Shown here: one piece after another, positions 18,712 through 27,264 of the stretch
Layout: each line of letters begins with the position of its first letter
Numbering within the stretch: the stretch's first letter is position 1
The notes under the pieces: generated by a model
Seen by the model: only the letters and a program-made list of their open reading frames with translations
What the model was told of the DNA's origin: nothing
Database searches by the model: none
Made by a program: the position numbers and the translations under genes
Assembly (NCBI GenBank): GCA_019685655.1
Contig: JABFQP010000006.1
Span: 1-64,000, forward strand
DNA length: 64,000 nt
Origin: Candidatus Bathyarchaeota archaeon A05DMB-5
GTDB taxonomy: Archaea; Thermoproteota; Bathyarchaeia; Bathyarchaeales; Bathycorpusculaceae
Reading direction: 5' to 3'

Positions 18712-18722
18712 AAGGTATAAGT
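18712..18722 (+). promoter_or_regulatory. Fumarase operon promoter
   Basis: GGTATAAG at 18714-18721 is a good TATA box about 50 bases before the fumarase alpha start, predicting a leader of roughly 20-25 bases. A strong GAGGAG ribosome site lies seven bases before the ATG at 18767. Confidence 0.45.
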
Positions 18723-18766
18723 ACGTGAATTGTTCATAAAACCGAAAATGCAAGAGGAGAAAAAGC

Positions 18767-19648
18767 ATGGAGAAAACGAAAATTGTGGAAAATGTCGCCT
18801 TTAACATTCTAAAACAAGCCGTAATTTACCTGCCAGACGACGTTAAACAAGCATTAAAGAAGGCTTATGCGGAAGAAACAAGCGAAGTCGGCAATACCCA
18901 GCTGAAGGCAATTCTGGACAACATTGAACTCGCCGAAAAATACCAAGCGCCTGTTTGCCAAGACACTGGCACAATAATATTCTATATAAAAGCTGGTTCG
19001 AAAGCCAAAGACCTTGACAAAATCGAAGAGGCACTAGTAAATGCCGTGCGAAAAGCCACAAAAGAAATTCCGCTGCGCCCAAACGCCGTTGACCCATTCA
19101 CACAGAAAAACAGCGGAGACAACACAGGAAGGTTCATACCACACGTGAACTGGGAAATCGTACCCGGCGACAGCATAGAATTAACTGTTATGACGAAAGG
19201 CGGAGGCTCCGAAAACGTCTGCGTAACAGGAATGCTCGTGCCCGGCGAAGGAATAAAAGGACTGAAAAGGTTCGTCATAGACGCCGTGATAAAGGCTGGA
19301 GCGCAACCGTGCCCGCCGACAATTTTGGGCATTGCAATGGGAGGCGGAGCCGACATTTCCATGAAACTGGCTAAGAAGGCGCTTCTCAAGCCCTTAAACG
19401 AGCCTAATTCAAACCCGGAAATTGCCAAGCTTGAGAAAGAAATTTTCGAAGCTGCAAACATGACTGGAATCGGACCGATGGGACTTGGCGGAAAAACAAC
19501 CGTGTTAGGCGTGCACATTGACTATGCTTTTAGGCATCCAGCATCGTTTCCCGCAGCCGTCGCATTTAACTGTTGGGCTGCAAGACGAGCTTCTGCAAGG
19601 ATTAATGCAGACGGAACCGTGGAATATCTAACTCATAAACTGAAATAG
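18767..19648 (+). CDS. Fumarate hydratase class I, alpha subunit
   Basis: The N-terminal-type subunit (293 residues) of the two-subunit, oxygen-sensitive [4Fe-4S] fumarase. Likely cluster ligands are C64 in VCQDTGTI, C182 in QPCPPTI and C269 in FNCWAAR. The substrate motif GGGSEN is at 146-151. It interconverts fumarate and malate in the citric acid cycle. The beta subunit follows 14 bases downstream in the same operon. Tartrate dehydratase shares the same architecture and cannot be excluded from sequence alone, but fumarase is the expected archaeal function. Confidence 0.92.
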   Translation: MEKTKIVENVAFNILKQAVIYLPDDVKQALKKAYAEETSEVGNTQLKAILDNIELAEKYQAPVCQDTGTIIFYIKAGSKAKDLDKIEEALVNAVRKATKEIPLRPNAVDPFTQKNSGDNTGRFIPHVNWEIVPGDSIELTVMTKGGGSENVCVTGMLVPGEGIKGLKRFVIDAVIKAGAQPCPPTILGIAMGGGADISMKLAKKALLKPLNEPNSNPEIAKLEKEIFEAANMTGIGPMGLGGKTTVLGVHIDYAFRHPASFPAAVAFNCWAARRASARINADGTVEYLTHKLK

Positions 19649-19662
19649 TGAGGTGAAAAAGC

Positions 19663-20262
19663 ATGGCTGTTTACCATCTTAAAACGCCAATCTCGGAAGA
19701 AGAGATTCGCAAACTCAAAGTGAACGACGTAATATACATAACTGGCACAATAGTGACCGCCCGTGATCAAGCGCACAGAAGAGCCCTCGAATATCACAGC
19801 CAAGGCAAACCTTTACCGCTTAACCTTGAAGGACTAGCCGTTTTCCATTGCGGTCCAGTCGTGAGCAAGGAAGGCGAAAAATGGATTGCCGTTGCCGCTG
19901 GACCAACAACAAGCACGAGGATGGACATTTTTGAAGACGAATTCATAAAGAATTTTAAAGTGCGTGTGGTAATAGGCAAGGGTGGAATGGGCAAAAAAAC
20001 AACAGACGCAATGGCAAAGTATGGCGCTGTTTATGGCGCTTTCACCGGAGGAGCCGCAATACTAGCTGCTAAAGCCATAAAAAACGTCAAAAGCGCCGAA
20101 TGGCTTGATTTAGGCACGCCAGAAGCCTTATGGGTTTTTGAGGTTGAAAATTTTGGACCTTTGGCTGTGGCTATCGACTCTCATGGAAACAACATTTTCA
20201 TGGATGTCGCAAAGAAGGTCGAAGAGAACAAGCAGAAGATTTATCAGAAACTTGGAATTTAA
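19663..20262 (+). CDS. Fumarate hydratase class I, beta subunit
   Basis: A 199-residue subunit carrying the C-terminal swivelling domain of class I fumarases: an early GTIVTARDQAHRRA block, then GPTTSTRMDIFEDEFI and VVIGKGGMGK, both typical. It pairs with the alpha subunit encoded just upstream to complete the active site. A GAGGTGA ribosome site precedes the ATG. Length is normal for the split archaeal form. Confidence 0.93.
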   Translation: MAVYHLKTPISEEEIRKLKVNDVIYITGTIVTARDQAHRRALEYHSQGKPLPLNLEGLAVFHCGPVVSKEGEKWIAVAAGPTTSTRMDIFEDEFIKNFKVRVVIGKGGMGKKTTDAMAKYGAVYGAFTGGAAILAAKAIKNVKSAEWLDLGTPEALWVFEVENFGPLAVAIDSHGNNIFMDVAKKVEENKQKIYQKLGI

Positions 20263-20379
20263 CGCCTCTCCATTTTTCTTAATTTCTGTTTTTGATTTTT
20301 GATAGTTAATTACGATTTTGTTTAGTGTATCAGAAGATTTAATATGTTTTTCAACAATCACGTAAACGGGGCCAGAGTC

Positions 20380-20895
20380 ATGCTCAAGAACTTTAAAGAG
20401 AAGATGACCCTTTCCGGAATAATTGTACTAATGATTGGCGTAGCCTTGCTAATAGCCACTTTCATAAGCGCCTATGGATTTCTAACGCAAAGTCTTTCAA
20501 TTTTGACTTCAAGCGACTTGGTCGGGGTCTTCGGCGAGGCACTAGCTCCTCTAATTGCGACGTGCATAAGAATAATGTATCTTGGAGTGATGGGCTGGAT
20601 AGGCTCACTGCTCACAATAAGAGGCGTAACATTACTAGTCAACGCGCCAAAAACCGAAGTTGCCGCTCCTCAAAAACCAGCCATAACCACACCGCAACCA
20701 AAACCAGCACCTCAGAAAGGAAAAGTTGAACCGCAAAAAGAACAGAAGCCAGAAGCTAAGCCTTCAGAGCCAGAGTTTGTCGTCATACCACCAGAACAAG
20801 TAGCCCAACCCCAATCGCAACCGCAACCACAGCCACAAGCTGAACAAAAAGAGCAGCAGAAAAACAATTCTTCTCCCCAACAATCCAATCAATAA
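20380..20895 (+). CDS. Two-helix membrane protein with Pro/Gln-rich tail
   Basis: A 171-residue protein with two transmembrane helices (about 10-35 and 60-80) and a disordered C-terminal tail of about 75 residues rich in Pro, Gln and Lys. An AGATTTAATATG TATA-like box near 20334-20345 suggests that the ATG within it is not the start and that translation begins at the ATG at 20380. It heads a run of three membrane protein genes. The tail may be a flexible linker or binding platform. Function unknown. Confidence 0.6.
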   Translation: MLKNFKEKMTLSGIIVLMIGVALLIATFISAYGFLTQSLSILTSSDLVGVFGEALAPLIATCIRIMYLGVMGWIGSLLTIRGVTLLVNAPKTEVAAPQKPAITTPQPKPAPQKGKVEPQKEQKPEAKPSEPEFVVIPPEQVAQPQSQPQPQPQAEQKEQQKNNSSPQQSNQ

Positions 20896-20928
20896 ACGCC
20901 TTTGTAAAACGCCGGAAAAGGAATAACT

Positions 20929-21708
20929 ATGCAAATACCAATTCGAATAATAGGCGTAGCCACAACAATTTTCTGGATTTTTCTAATCATATTTGCAATA
21001 ACCGCAGTTTACTCCGTTAAAGATGTAAGTTTCGAGTTCGGCGAACCACAGATGAACCTCACCGAGGATGGCGAAATGGTTTTTTCTCTTCCAGTAACAA
21101 TCACAAACAAGGGCTTTTACAACATTGGATTTTTCAACGTGACAACCAAAGTTTCAGACGAGAACGGACATGTAATTGCTGAAGGTTCTTCATCTACACC
21201 ACTCATTAAGAGCGGTGAAAAAGTAACTGCAATCCATAACATGACAGTCAATTTTAGCGATTTGATGCAGAACAACCAAAACTACCTTTTCAACGACACT
21301 GAACTGAAAATTTTCACCGCATTAGGCATGGGTATTGCACAAGCGATTCCAGTTCAAGCCTCAACAAACATGTCTATTCCGTGGGGCGCACCACTCTATA
21401 ATTTCATGTTAGGAACACCAGAGCATGTAGCATTTAACTCGACACACGCGCGGGTTACGGTGCCGGTGAGCTTTGAGAACCACGCATTCTTCGATGTCAC
21501 AGGAACCATGCAAGTTAAAATGTATAATAACGCTGACTTGCTCGTGAGCGAAAGCCAAACCGCTGTTGACGCTTTACAGCATTCTTTCTATGAGGGTTAT
21601 GTGGAGTTTTACGTGCCAACAACAAGGCTGACCCATACTGGATATTTTGAAGTTTACTTTCTAACTCCCGTTTTCAATTATGGACCCTTGGTGATTCCAT
21701 ATGGTTGA
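20929..21708 (+). CDS. Membrane-anchored protein with two LEA-like beta domains
   Basis: A 259-residue protein with one N-terminal transmembrane helix (about 8-28) and two successive exterior beta-sandwich domains. Both open with a pattern of hydrophobic strand, V-x-V, then N-x-G/A-F-F (for example ITNKGFYNIGFFNVTTKV and FENHAFFDVTGTMQVKM), as in LEA14-type or Ig-like repeats. It overlaps the next gene by eight bases, so the two are translationally coupled. It may bind surface partners; no enzyme motif is present. Confidence 0.65.
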   Translation: MQIPIRIIGVATTIFWIFLIIFAITAVYSVKDVSFEFGEPQMNLTEDGEMVFSLPVTITNKGFYNIGFFNVTTKVSDENGHVIAEGSSSTPLIKSGEKVTAIHNMTVNFSDLMQNNQNYLFNDTELKIFTALGMGIAQAIPVQASTNMSIPWGAPLYNFMLGTPEHVAFNSTHARVTVPVSFENHAFFDVTGTMQVKMYNNADLLVSESQTAVDALQHSFYEGYVEFYVPTTRLTHTGYFEVYFLTPVFNYGPLVIPYG

Positions 21709-22153
21709 AGCAACTAATAATCTGAAGACAAAACTTAAGAAATTCACGTTCAAAGCCTTAAAGGCAACAGTGAAAGGCGTCATTTTTTACGTTGTATACT
21801 TTGTTTTATGGACAATGTTTTTAGCACAAGCAGCCACTTTAGTTCCTGGCTTGCAACAAGTTATTGAAGCCTTCGTCATGGTGTATGTTGTTTTAATAGT
21901 TATTGGCGAGCTTACTTCTGGAACAATCTACCGATTCTTTTTTGATGCAGCAAAAGCCTTGTTTGTCATAGGCTACTTGATTTTCTCTTTGAAAGGCGGC
22001 GTGATTGATTTTTCCTTCGAAAACATAAACTTGCTTGTCGACCTCAGAGTATTCTTGTCAATCGCTATACTCCTCAGCCTTTTGGGATTGGCAAAGTCCG
22101 TGCTTGGCGCTATCAACTTCATGAGCGAAAAAGCAGAAATTGCATACGTCTAG
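21701..22153 (+). CDS. Four-helix membrane protein
   Basis: A 150-residue integral membrane protein with four hydrophobic helices (about 24-45, 55-75, 83-103 and 112-137) and a basic, Lys-rich N-terminus that should face the cytoplasm. It overlaps the preceding beta-domain membrane protein, and the three genes from 20380 look like one operon. No family was recognised. It may be the membrane core of a small complex with its two neighbours. Confidence 0.65.
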   Translation: MVEATNNLKTKLKKFTFKALKATVKGVIFYVVYFVLWTMFLAQAATLVPGLQQVIEAFVMVYVVLIVIGELTSGTIYRFFFDAAKALFVIGYLIFSLKGGVIDFSFENINLLVDLRVFLSIAILLSLLGLAKSVLGAINFMSEKAEIAYV

Positions 22154-22155
22154 TT

Positions 22156-22650
22156 TTACTCGTCCCTATCTTGTTTAAGCTCTCGACTCATTAGATAAGC
22201 GTCTTCTCCATCAGCGTAGTAACCGTGAATTGTGCGAGTTACTTGAAAACCAAGCTTCTTGTAAAGGCTTATCGCTTGAGTGTTAGTTACTCTCACTTCC
22301 AGAAAACACTGTTTTGCATTATACAATCGCATGCCTTCCATGGCTTTGCTGACTAAAGCTTCTCCAATACCCTTGCGTCTGTATTGAGGCAGAACAGCCA
22401 CTGAAACGATGTGTCCCTTTTTCACTAAGCCCTTGAAACCAAAATTTGACAAGCCTAACTCCATGCGGCACATTATGTAGCCTACAACTTCGCCGTTTTC
22501 TTCTGCGACAATGAAAGTTTCTGGGAATCTCTGGTGCAAATCGATGAAGAAGAAGTCTGTGTAGTTTTCTGGCAGACAAACCATGTTAATGTGCACTACG
22601 CTTCGAAGGTCGTTCATTGTGAATTTGCGCAGTTTAAAGGTTTGCTGCAA
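22156..22650 (-). CDS. N-terminal protein acetyltransferase (Ard1/RimI type GNAT)
   Basis: A 164-residue GNAT enzyme. The acetyl-CoA site is QYRRKGIGEALV, and the substrate side has LPENYTDFFF, as in archaeal Ard1/NatA-type enzymes that acetylate protein N-termini. The C-terminal EVRVTNTQAISLYKKLGF and HGYYADGEDAYLM blocks are also typical. It probably acetylates N-terminal Ser/Ala/Met of many proteins. Convergent with the membrane operon and just upstream of the LarA-like gene. Assignment to the Ard1 group rather than another GNAT is good but not absolute. Confidence 0.87.
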   Translation of the reverse strand: MQQTFKLRKFTMNDLRSVVHINMVCLPENYTDFFFIDLHQRFPETFIVAEENGEVVGYIMCRMELGLSNFGFKGLVKKGHIVSVAVLPQYRRKGIGEALVSKAMEGMRLYNAKQCFLEVRVTNTQAISLYKKLGFQVTRTIHGYYADGEDAYLMSRELKQDRDE

Positions 22651-22712
22651 GTTTTCGTCTCCCCGTTTGTCTTATTGCATAAACTAGAGAAGAGTTAATC
22701 AATTTTCCGTTT

Positions 22713-24008
22713 TTAACTGTTCGCTGGGATGGTTTGTTCTTCGGTTATTTTGACTTCGGGTAAAGTGAAGTTTCCATAGGGCATAACCCAAACTCTCGCG
22801 TTTTTTCCAGCAATGTTGAAAGCATCGTTTAAAGCGTCATTCACTGCTCTGGCAGTTTTCAACTTGAAAATGCTCGTGGCATAATAGTCTGGCATGGCGG
22901 AGACCAAAATTATCTGAACCTTTTGCAAAGCCTTCATGAGATAATAGGCTTTGTGTCCACCCAAAACAAAATTGCGTTTAATCTCCTTCTCAACAGCCTT
23001 CAAATCTTTAAATTTAACCATCCAATCATAAAACACTTGGTTTCCATGTCCTTCCGGGCATTCGGCAACCAAAATTATCACACCGCCGCGTTTAACGACT
23101 TCCAAAGCGCTGTCAACGCCCTTGTAAGCTTGGAAAAGGTTTAGGTCTGCGGGTTCGCCGCCGGGGCTCACGACAACTATGTCTGCTTTGCGGTCCACGG
23201 TTACGCGGTACATTTCATCAACGACTTTGACTCCTTCGTAAAAGGCTTGTTCTAAGTCACCTGCGAAGGCTTTGACGATTTCGCCTTTGCTGTTTGCTAC
23301 AACGTTTAGAATGAAGTCTACCCTGGCTAATTTTGCAGCTTCAATCATGTCCTCGTGGACTGGATTTCCTTTTAGAACGCCAGTTTTTGCGTCTGGATGT
23401 AGAATCATGGCATGATTGTTCTTTATTGTTTCTTCACCTGAAACTCCGGGCAAGACGCTTTTTCTTCCGCCGCCATAACCAGCATAATAATGAAAACCTA
23501 CGTCACCAGTCAGTATCCTCACGTCTGCTTCGGCGAAAACACGGTTCAAATACACTTTAGTTCCGTATTTCGGCGTTGTGCCAACATAAACTAAATCTTG
23601 AGCTTTGCAATTGTGACTTATTGCTTTCACACGGTTAAGAACAGCTTCGCCTAACAATTTGACGGCTTCTTCTTGAGTTACAGCCCTATGGGTTCCACAA
23701 GCAAAAATTACGGTTATATTTTCATCTTTAACTCCAACAGTGTTCAACTCATCCAATACTGGCGGAACCATAAGATGGCTCGGTGCAGGTCTGGTTGCGT
23801 CGTCAACAACTATCGCCACTTTATGCTCTGGCTTAACAATTTCGCTTAATTTTTTTGAGCCAACAGGTTCTTTTAAGGCTCTTTCAATTTCAGCTTTAGC
23901 GTCTGGCACGCCGGGTTTCTCGTGTGGTTCTATTGTGCCAAGAAAGTTTCGCGTGGGGATTCTTACGCAGACTTCTGTTTTTCCATAGGGAAGCCAAACG
24001 TCAACCAT
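22713..24008 (-). CDS. larA: LarA-family (nickel-dependent lactate racemase-like) protein
   Basis: A 431-residue member of the LarA/DUF2088 family. Visible signature parts are DDATRPAP, CGTHRA, SHNC and GYGGGRKSVLPG, which hold the lysine that binds the nickel-pincer nucleotide and nearby catalytic His residues. Such enzymes racemise or epimerise 2-hydroxyacids. I start at the ATG at 24008 where the family's N-terminal strand begins; 13 extra codons are open upstream. The cofactor genes larB, larC and larE are absent from this window. Substrate may differ from lactate. Confidence 0.87.
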   Translation of the reverse strand: MVDVWLPYGKTEVCVRIPTRNFLGTIEPHEKPGVPDAKAEIERALKEPVGSKKLSEIVKPEHKVAIVVDDATRPAPSHLMVPPVLDELNTVGVKDENITVIFACGTHRAVTQEEAVKLLGEAVLNRVKAISHNCKAQDLVYVGTTPKYGTKVYLNRVFAEADVRILTGDVGFHYYAGYGGGRKSVLPGVSGEETIKNNHAMILHPDAKTGVLKGNPVHEDMIEAAKLARVDFILNVVANSKGEIVKAFAGDLEQAFYEGVKVVDEMYRVTVDRKADIVVVSPGGEPADLNLFQAYKGVDSALEVVKRGGVIILVAECPEGHGNQVFYDWMVKFKDLKAVEKEIKRNFVLGGHKAYYLMKALQKVQIILVSAMPDYYATSIFKLKTARAVNDALNDAFNIAGKNARVWVMPYGNFTLPEVKITEEQTIPANS

Positions 24009-24121
24009 AAGGACACCACTTTGAATATTGAAACACACAAACAGCAACTATTAAGCCTTTATCACAGCACAAGTTCTTTAAAACATAAACACGCTAATTA
24101 TATGATTGTGAGGAATCACAC

Positions 24122-24814
24122 ATGTCAATCGAAAAATCTCCCGCAAAAAACGAAATCCTCTTCGTATGGTTTAATCGCTACGCCGGAGTAACCCTGAAAA
24201 CTCCATCCAAAACATTCGTAATAGATCCTGTTGATGTTAAAGCCAAAAATTTCCAGAACGTAGACGCAATATTAATCACGCATGAACATTATGACCACTT
24301 GGACCAGTCGCTAATTTCAGAAATTCACAAACTAACACAGTGCATGGTCGTGGCAGACCCAACATCCGCAAGAAAACTGCGAAATACAATTCCTTCAGAA
24401 AAACTGCAAGAAGTTCAGCCTGGCTCAGAAATCAAAATTGGCGAAGTCTCCGTAAAAGCGGAAAAATGCAACCATCCACCAGCAACCACACCCACAACCT
24501 TCATAATCACAAGCGAGGACGGCGTCAAAGTTTTCCACACAGCAGACAGCCTACCCTTTCCAGAAATGGCAAGTATGAGTGAAAAAGAAAAATTTGATGT
24601 AGTCTTCTGCACCGTCGGAATAGCGCCCGGTGCATCTCCCGAAACTGGTGTGGAAATTGTAAGATTGACGAAACCTAAAGTAGCCGTTCCATACCACACA
24701 GGCTCACCCGCAGACCAGAAGAAATTTGCTGAATTATTAAAGAAGGAAATGCCCAAAGTCAACTGTTTAATACCGGAGGTTGGCAAAATCTACCAAGTAG
24801 GAAAAAGGACGTGA
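24122..24814 (+). CDS. Metallo-beta-lactamase fold hydrolase
   Basis: A 230-residue MBL-fold protein with the metal motif H54-x-H56-x-D58-H59 (THEHYDHLD), a second His near EKCNHPPA, an Asp in HTADSLPF and a late His in VPYHTG. The layout is that of the UPF0173/UlaG-like group, often called metal-dependent hydrolases. The ATG has GTGAGG upstream, and a TATA-like AATTATATGA lies about 30 bases before the start. It is followed after four bases by pyrE. Substrate unknown. Confidence 0.85.
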   Translation: MSIEKSPAKNEILFVWFNRYAGVTLKTPSKTFVIDPVDVKAKNFQNVDAILITHEHYDHLDQSLISEIHKLTQCMVVADPTSARKLRNTIPSEKLQEVQPGSEIKIGEVSVKAEKCNHPPATTPTTFIITSEDGVKVFHTADSLPFPEMASMSEKEKFDVVFCTVGIAPGASPETGVEIVRLTKPKVAVPYHTGSPADQKKFAELLKKEMPKVNCLIPEVGKIYQVGKRT

Positions 24815-24818
24815 CACA

Positions 24819-25448
24819 GTGCCAGCGACAAAAGACAAAGAAACCGTCAAAATCGAAATCTGCAAAATTCTAAACAAAATAGGCGCTTTACAGTTTGGAG
24901 CCTTCAAACTTACGAGCGGAAAAATAAGCCCATACTATATAGACTTGCGCATAGTGCCAAGCTTTCCAGACGCTTTCAAAGAAATCTGCAACTTCTGCGT
25001 GGATTTCATTAAAACAGAAGTGAACACAAAAAACTTTGAAAGAATAGCCGGCATCCCCGTAGCAGGCATTCCCTTTGCATCCATAATCTCTTACAGTTTA
25101 CAGAAACCATTCATTTACGTCCGTAAAGGCGCACGCTTACACGGAAGACAAAGAAGAATCGAAGGAATCCTAGCACCCGGAGACCACATACTGCTAGTTG
25201 ACGACTTAATCACGACCGGTTTATCTTTAAAGAAAGCAGCAAAAGCAATAACCGCTGAAGGTGGTGTTGTAACTGACGCGGTTGTGCTTCTTGATAGGGA
25301 AGAAGGCGGAAAAGGAAAACTGGCAAAAAGCGGAATAAAACTGCACTCGCTTATCAACATTCACGAAATAGCCAACAAACTGTATGAGACCGGCGTCATA
25401 GATGAGGAACAACTAAAAACCATTTTGAAACAAATCAAAAAGAGATAA
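24819..25448 (+). CDS. pyrE: Orotate phosphoribosyltransferase
   Basis: A 209-residue enzyme that converts orotate and PRPP to OMP in pyrimidine synthesis. The PRPP-binding motif is HILLVDDLITTG, preceded by the flexible-loop-type YVRKGARLHG. The N-terminal FGAFKLTSGKISPYYIDLR is diagnostic of PyrE. The start is GTG. The gene is coupled to the MBL hydrolase upstream. Other pyrimidine genes are not in the window, although prs at 46.6 kb supplies the PRPP. Confidence 0.93.
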   Translation: MPATKDKETVKIEICKILNKIGALQFGAFKLTSGKISPYYIDLRIVPSFPDAFKEICNFCVDFIKTEVNTKNFERIAGIPVAGIPFASIISYSLQKPFIYVRKGARLHGRQRRIEGILAPGDHILLVDDLITTGLSLKKAAKAITAEGGVVTDAVVLLDREEGGKGKLAKSGIKLHSLINIHEIANKLYETGVIDEEQLKTILKQIKKR

Positions 25449-25478
25449 AAAAAGCTAAGAAATGTAGATTTTAATGGT

Positions 25479-26039
25479 TTACTCGTAGAATATGAGTTGC
25501 TGCTCTTCCAGTATATTATGGAGTTTATGCACCGCGTCATAAACATCCTGTTCTTTCTTCGCCCCAGTGCAAACCAACTTTCCACTTGCAAACAACAATA
25601 TGACAACCTTCGGCCCATCCATCCTGTAAATGAGCCCAGGAAACTGTTCAGGCTCATACATTGTCTTTCCAAGCGTGTACGCTGACTTTTCCAAGTCAAT
25701 CATTCCGCCTAGGCTTGCAGACGCCACAATGTTCTGTATTTTCAGCTCCGGCTTACTAATGATTATTATGCCGCCTTTCTTCAGTTCCTTAATCACTTTC
25801 ATGACAGCCCTGCGCGCTTCCTTCTCTGATTTTGCACCGGTGCAAACCATCTTTCCAGAGTTGAAAATCAGCGTAGCCGTCTTCGGCCGCTTAAGCCTAA
25901 ACACTAACCCTGGAAACTGTTCTGGACGGTATTCCACGCCTGGATAACCTTTCACAACCGCGTTCAAATCAACTTTCTGATTCAAGGTTGCAGAAGCAAC
26001 CACGTTTTCTATGTTTATTTGAGCTTTAACTTTCGGCAT
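25479..26039 (-). CDS. tbp: TATA-box binding protein TBP
   Basis: The archaeal general transcription factor, 186 residues, made of two direct repeats. Each repeat holds the IVASA/VVASA, EQFPGL(V/I)(F/Y)R and SGK(M/L)VCTGAK blocks that form the saddle contacting the minor groove. It recruits TFB and RNA polymerase to TATA promoters. The ATG at 26039 starts the conserved MPKVKAQINIEN. Upstream are a TTTATAAAG box near 26073-26081 and a TATTTAAGC near 26060-26068; the latter would give a nearly leaderless message. Confidence 0.97.
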   Translation of the reverse strand: MPKVKAQINIENVVASATLNQKVDLNAVVKGYPGVEYRPEQFPGLVFRLKRPKTATLIFNSGKMVCTGAKSEKEARRAVMKVIKELKKGGIIIISKPELKIQNIVASASLGGMIDLEKSAYTLGKTMYEPEQFPGLIYRMDGPKVVILLFASGKLVCTGAKKEQDVYDAVHKLHNILEEQQLIFYE

Positions 26040-26157
26040 GAACATCACTTCTTATAGTGAATGCTTAAATACCCTTTATAAAGCATTAGGTGGAAAATTC
26101 AACCTTGCTCATCAAACTACACATTACAGTTTTTGCTTTAATTGGGCACTAGCCATT

Positions 26158-26562
26158 TTAGGATGTTTCTATAATTGCCCTAACTAAACCTCCAACTAAG
26201 CCTCCAGCAGCTGCTACAACTACACCGAAAATGTTCAATAGTATCGCCACAATTCTTATGGCAAGATCAAGCGCTTCACTCACAAATCCAACTACGAACT
26301 CGCCAAGCGGCACAAGCCCACTTATCAAAAGCATTGTGGCCATTACTCCGCCAGCGATTCCTGCAAGAAAACCTGCAAAAGCTCCTTTACGCATTCCACT
26401 CCCAACTATTAATCCTGCAAGAAACCCTCCTGCTAAATGAGCAATTATTGGAAGAAAGCCCCCGCAAAAAACGATAACAAGAAACCCCACAGAAAATCCA
26501 AGAAAAAAGCTACTTAATTCGCCGTTATTTTTCGTCTCAGCGTCTTTTATTAATGGTTTCAT
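26158..26562 (-). CDS. Glycine-rich four-helix membrane protein
   Basis: A 134-residue membrane protein with four hydrophobic helices rich in Gly, Ala and Val (for example AGGFLAGLIVGSG and GLVGGLVRAII), resembling DUF5518-like archaeal proteins. The Gly spacing suggests tight helix packing. It overlaps the preceding signal-peptidase paralogue gene by four bases (ATGA), so it belongs to the same operon. It may act with the exported products or the peptidase pair. Function unknown. Confidence 0.65.
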   Translation of the reverse strand: MKPLIKDAETKNNGELSSFFLGFSVGFLVIVFCGGFLPIIAHLAGGFLAGLIVGSGMRKGAFAGFLAGIAGGVMATMLLISGLVPLGEFVVGFVSEALDLAIRIVAILLNIFGVVVAAAGGLVGGLVRAIIETS

Positions 26563-27251
26563 GTGCGTCCATTTCTGTTCTTTCTGAGTTTTGGAATCAA
26601 AAGTTTCACAATTATTATGGCAAATATTAAGATCATTACTACGAGCATTCCAAAATAGCTAGATACAAAAAATACTAGGTGACCAATCCAAGGGACTCTA
26701 AAAATAACTTTGCCGATCAGAAGCTTTTCCGAAATCATGCCGTTCCAAGTGTAGTTTCCACTGTAATCAGACCAAATGTCATATTCTCTTTCGCTTAACT
26801 GTTCAGGCCATTTATGTATTCCTTTTCCGTCACTTTTCGTCTGGAAATATACAGTGCCGTTCACTTCTGTTTTTGCTACAACTCGCGTTATGACTAGTCC
26901 GCTTTCTGGAGAAGGACCCGCTTGTGGCACACGAAACACTACTATGTCGCTGTTGGGATATTCAGAGTTAACATTTTCCGCGTCTACCCCTTGAACCACT
27001 ATTACGTCTCCTCTGTGCAGCGTATGTTCAAAGGGATGCGTAAAACCATCACATGAAACTTGCACAGTGCACATGTCACCTGAAGAAACAATAAGCAGAG
27101 GCTGTTCTGTGTTTAACGCAAATTTTAAGGTGAACCAAAAACCCAAAAGTCCAACAGCCAACAATAAAAGGAATATAACAATTTTTAGAAATCTTTTTTT
27201 GCGGGCTCCTTCGAGTTTTGCAAAACCTATTTTGCGTGGTTTTGACTGCAT
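26559..27251 (-). CDS. Signal peptidase I paralogue lacking catalytic Ser and His
   Basis: A 230-residue membrane protein clearly related to the signal peptidase encoded next door: FALNTEQPLLIVSSGDM matches FALNTEHPALAVVSTSM, and GDVIVVQG, DIVVFR and the late IPWIGHL-like segment (VPWIGHLVFF) also match. However, the residue before the Met, the catalytic Ser in the family, is D59, and the His of the VHR motif is T122 (ITRVV). A 14-residue insertion follows the Met. It therefore looks like a non-catalytic partner or decoy. It overlaps the next gene and follows the active gene by 13 bases. Confidence 0.8.
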   Translation of the reverse strand: MQSKPRKIGFAKLEGARKKRFLKIVIFLLLLAVGLLGFWFTLKFALNTEQPLLIVSSGDMCTVQVSCDGFTHPFEHTLHRGDVIVVQGVDAENVNSEYPNSDIVVFRVPQAGPSPESGLVITRVVAKTEVNGTVYFQTKSDGKGIHKWPEQLSEREYDIWSDYSGNYTWNGMISEKLLIGKVIFRVPWIGHLVFFVSSYFGMLVVMILIFAIIIVKLLIPKLRKNRNGRT

Positions 27252-27264
27252 ATTCCTAAGTGTA

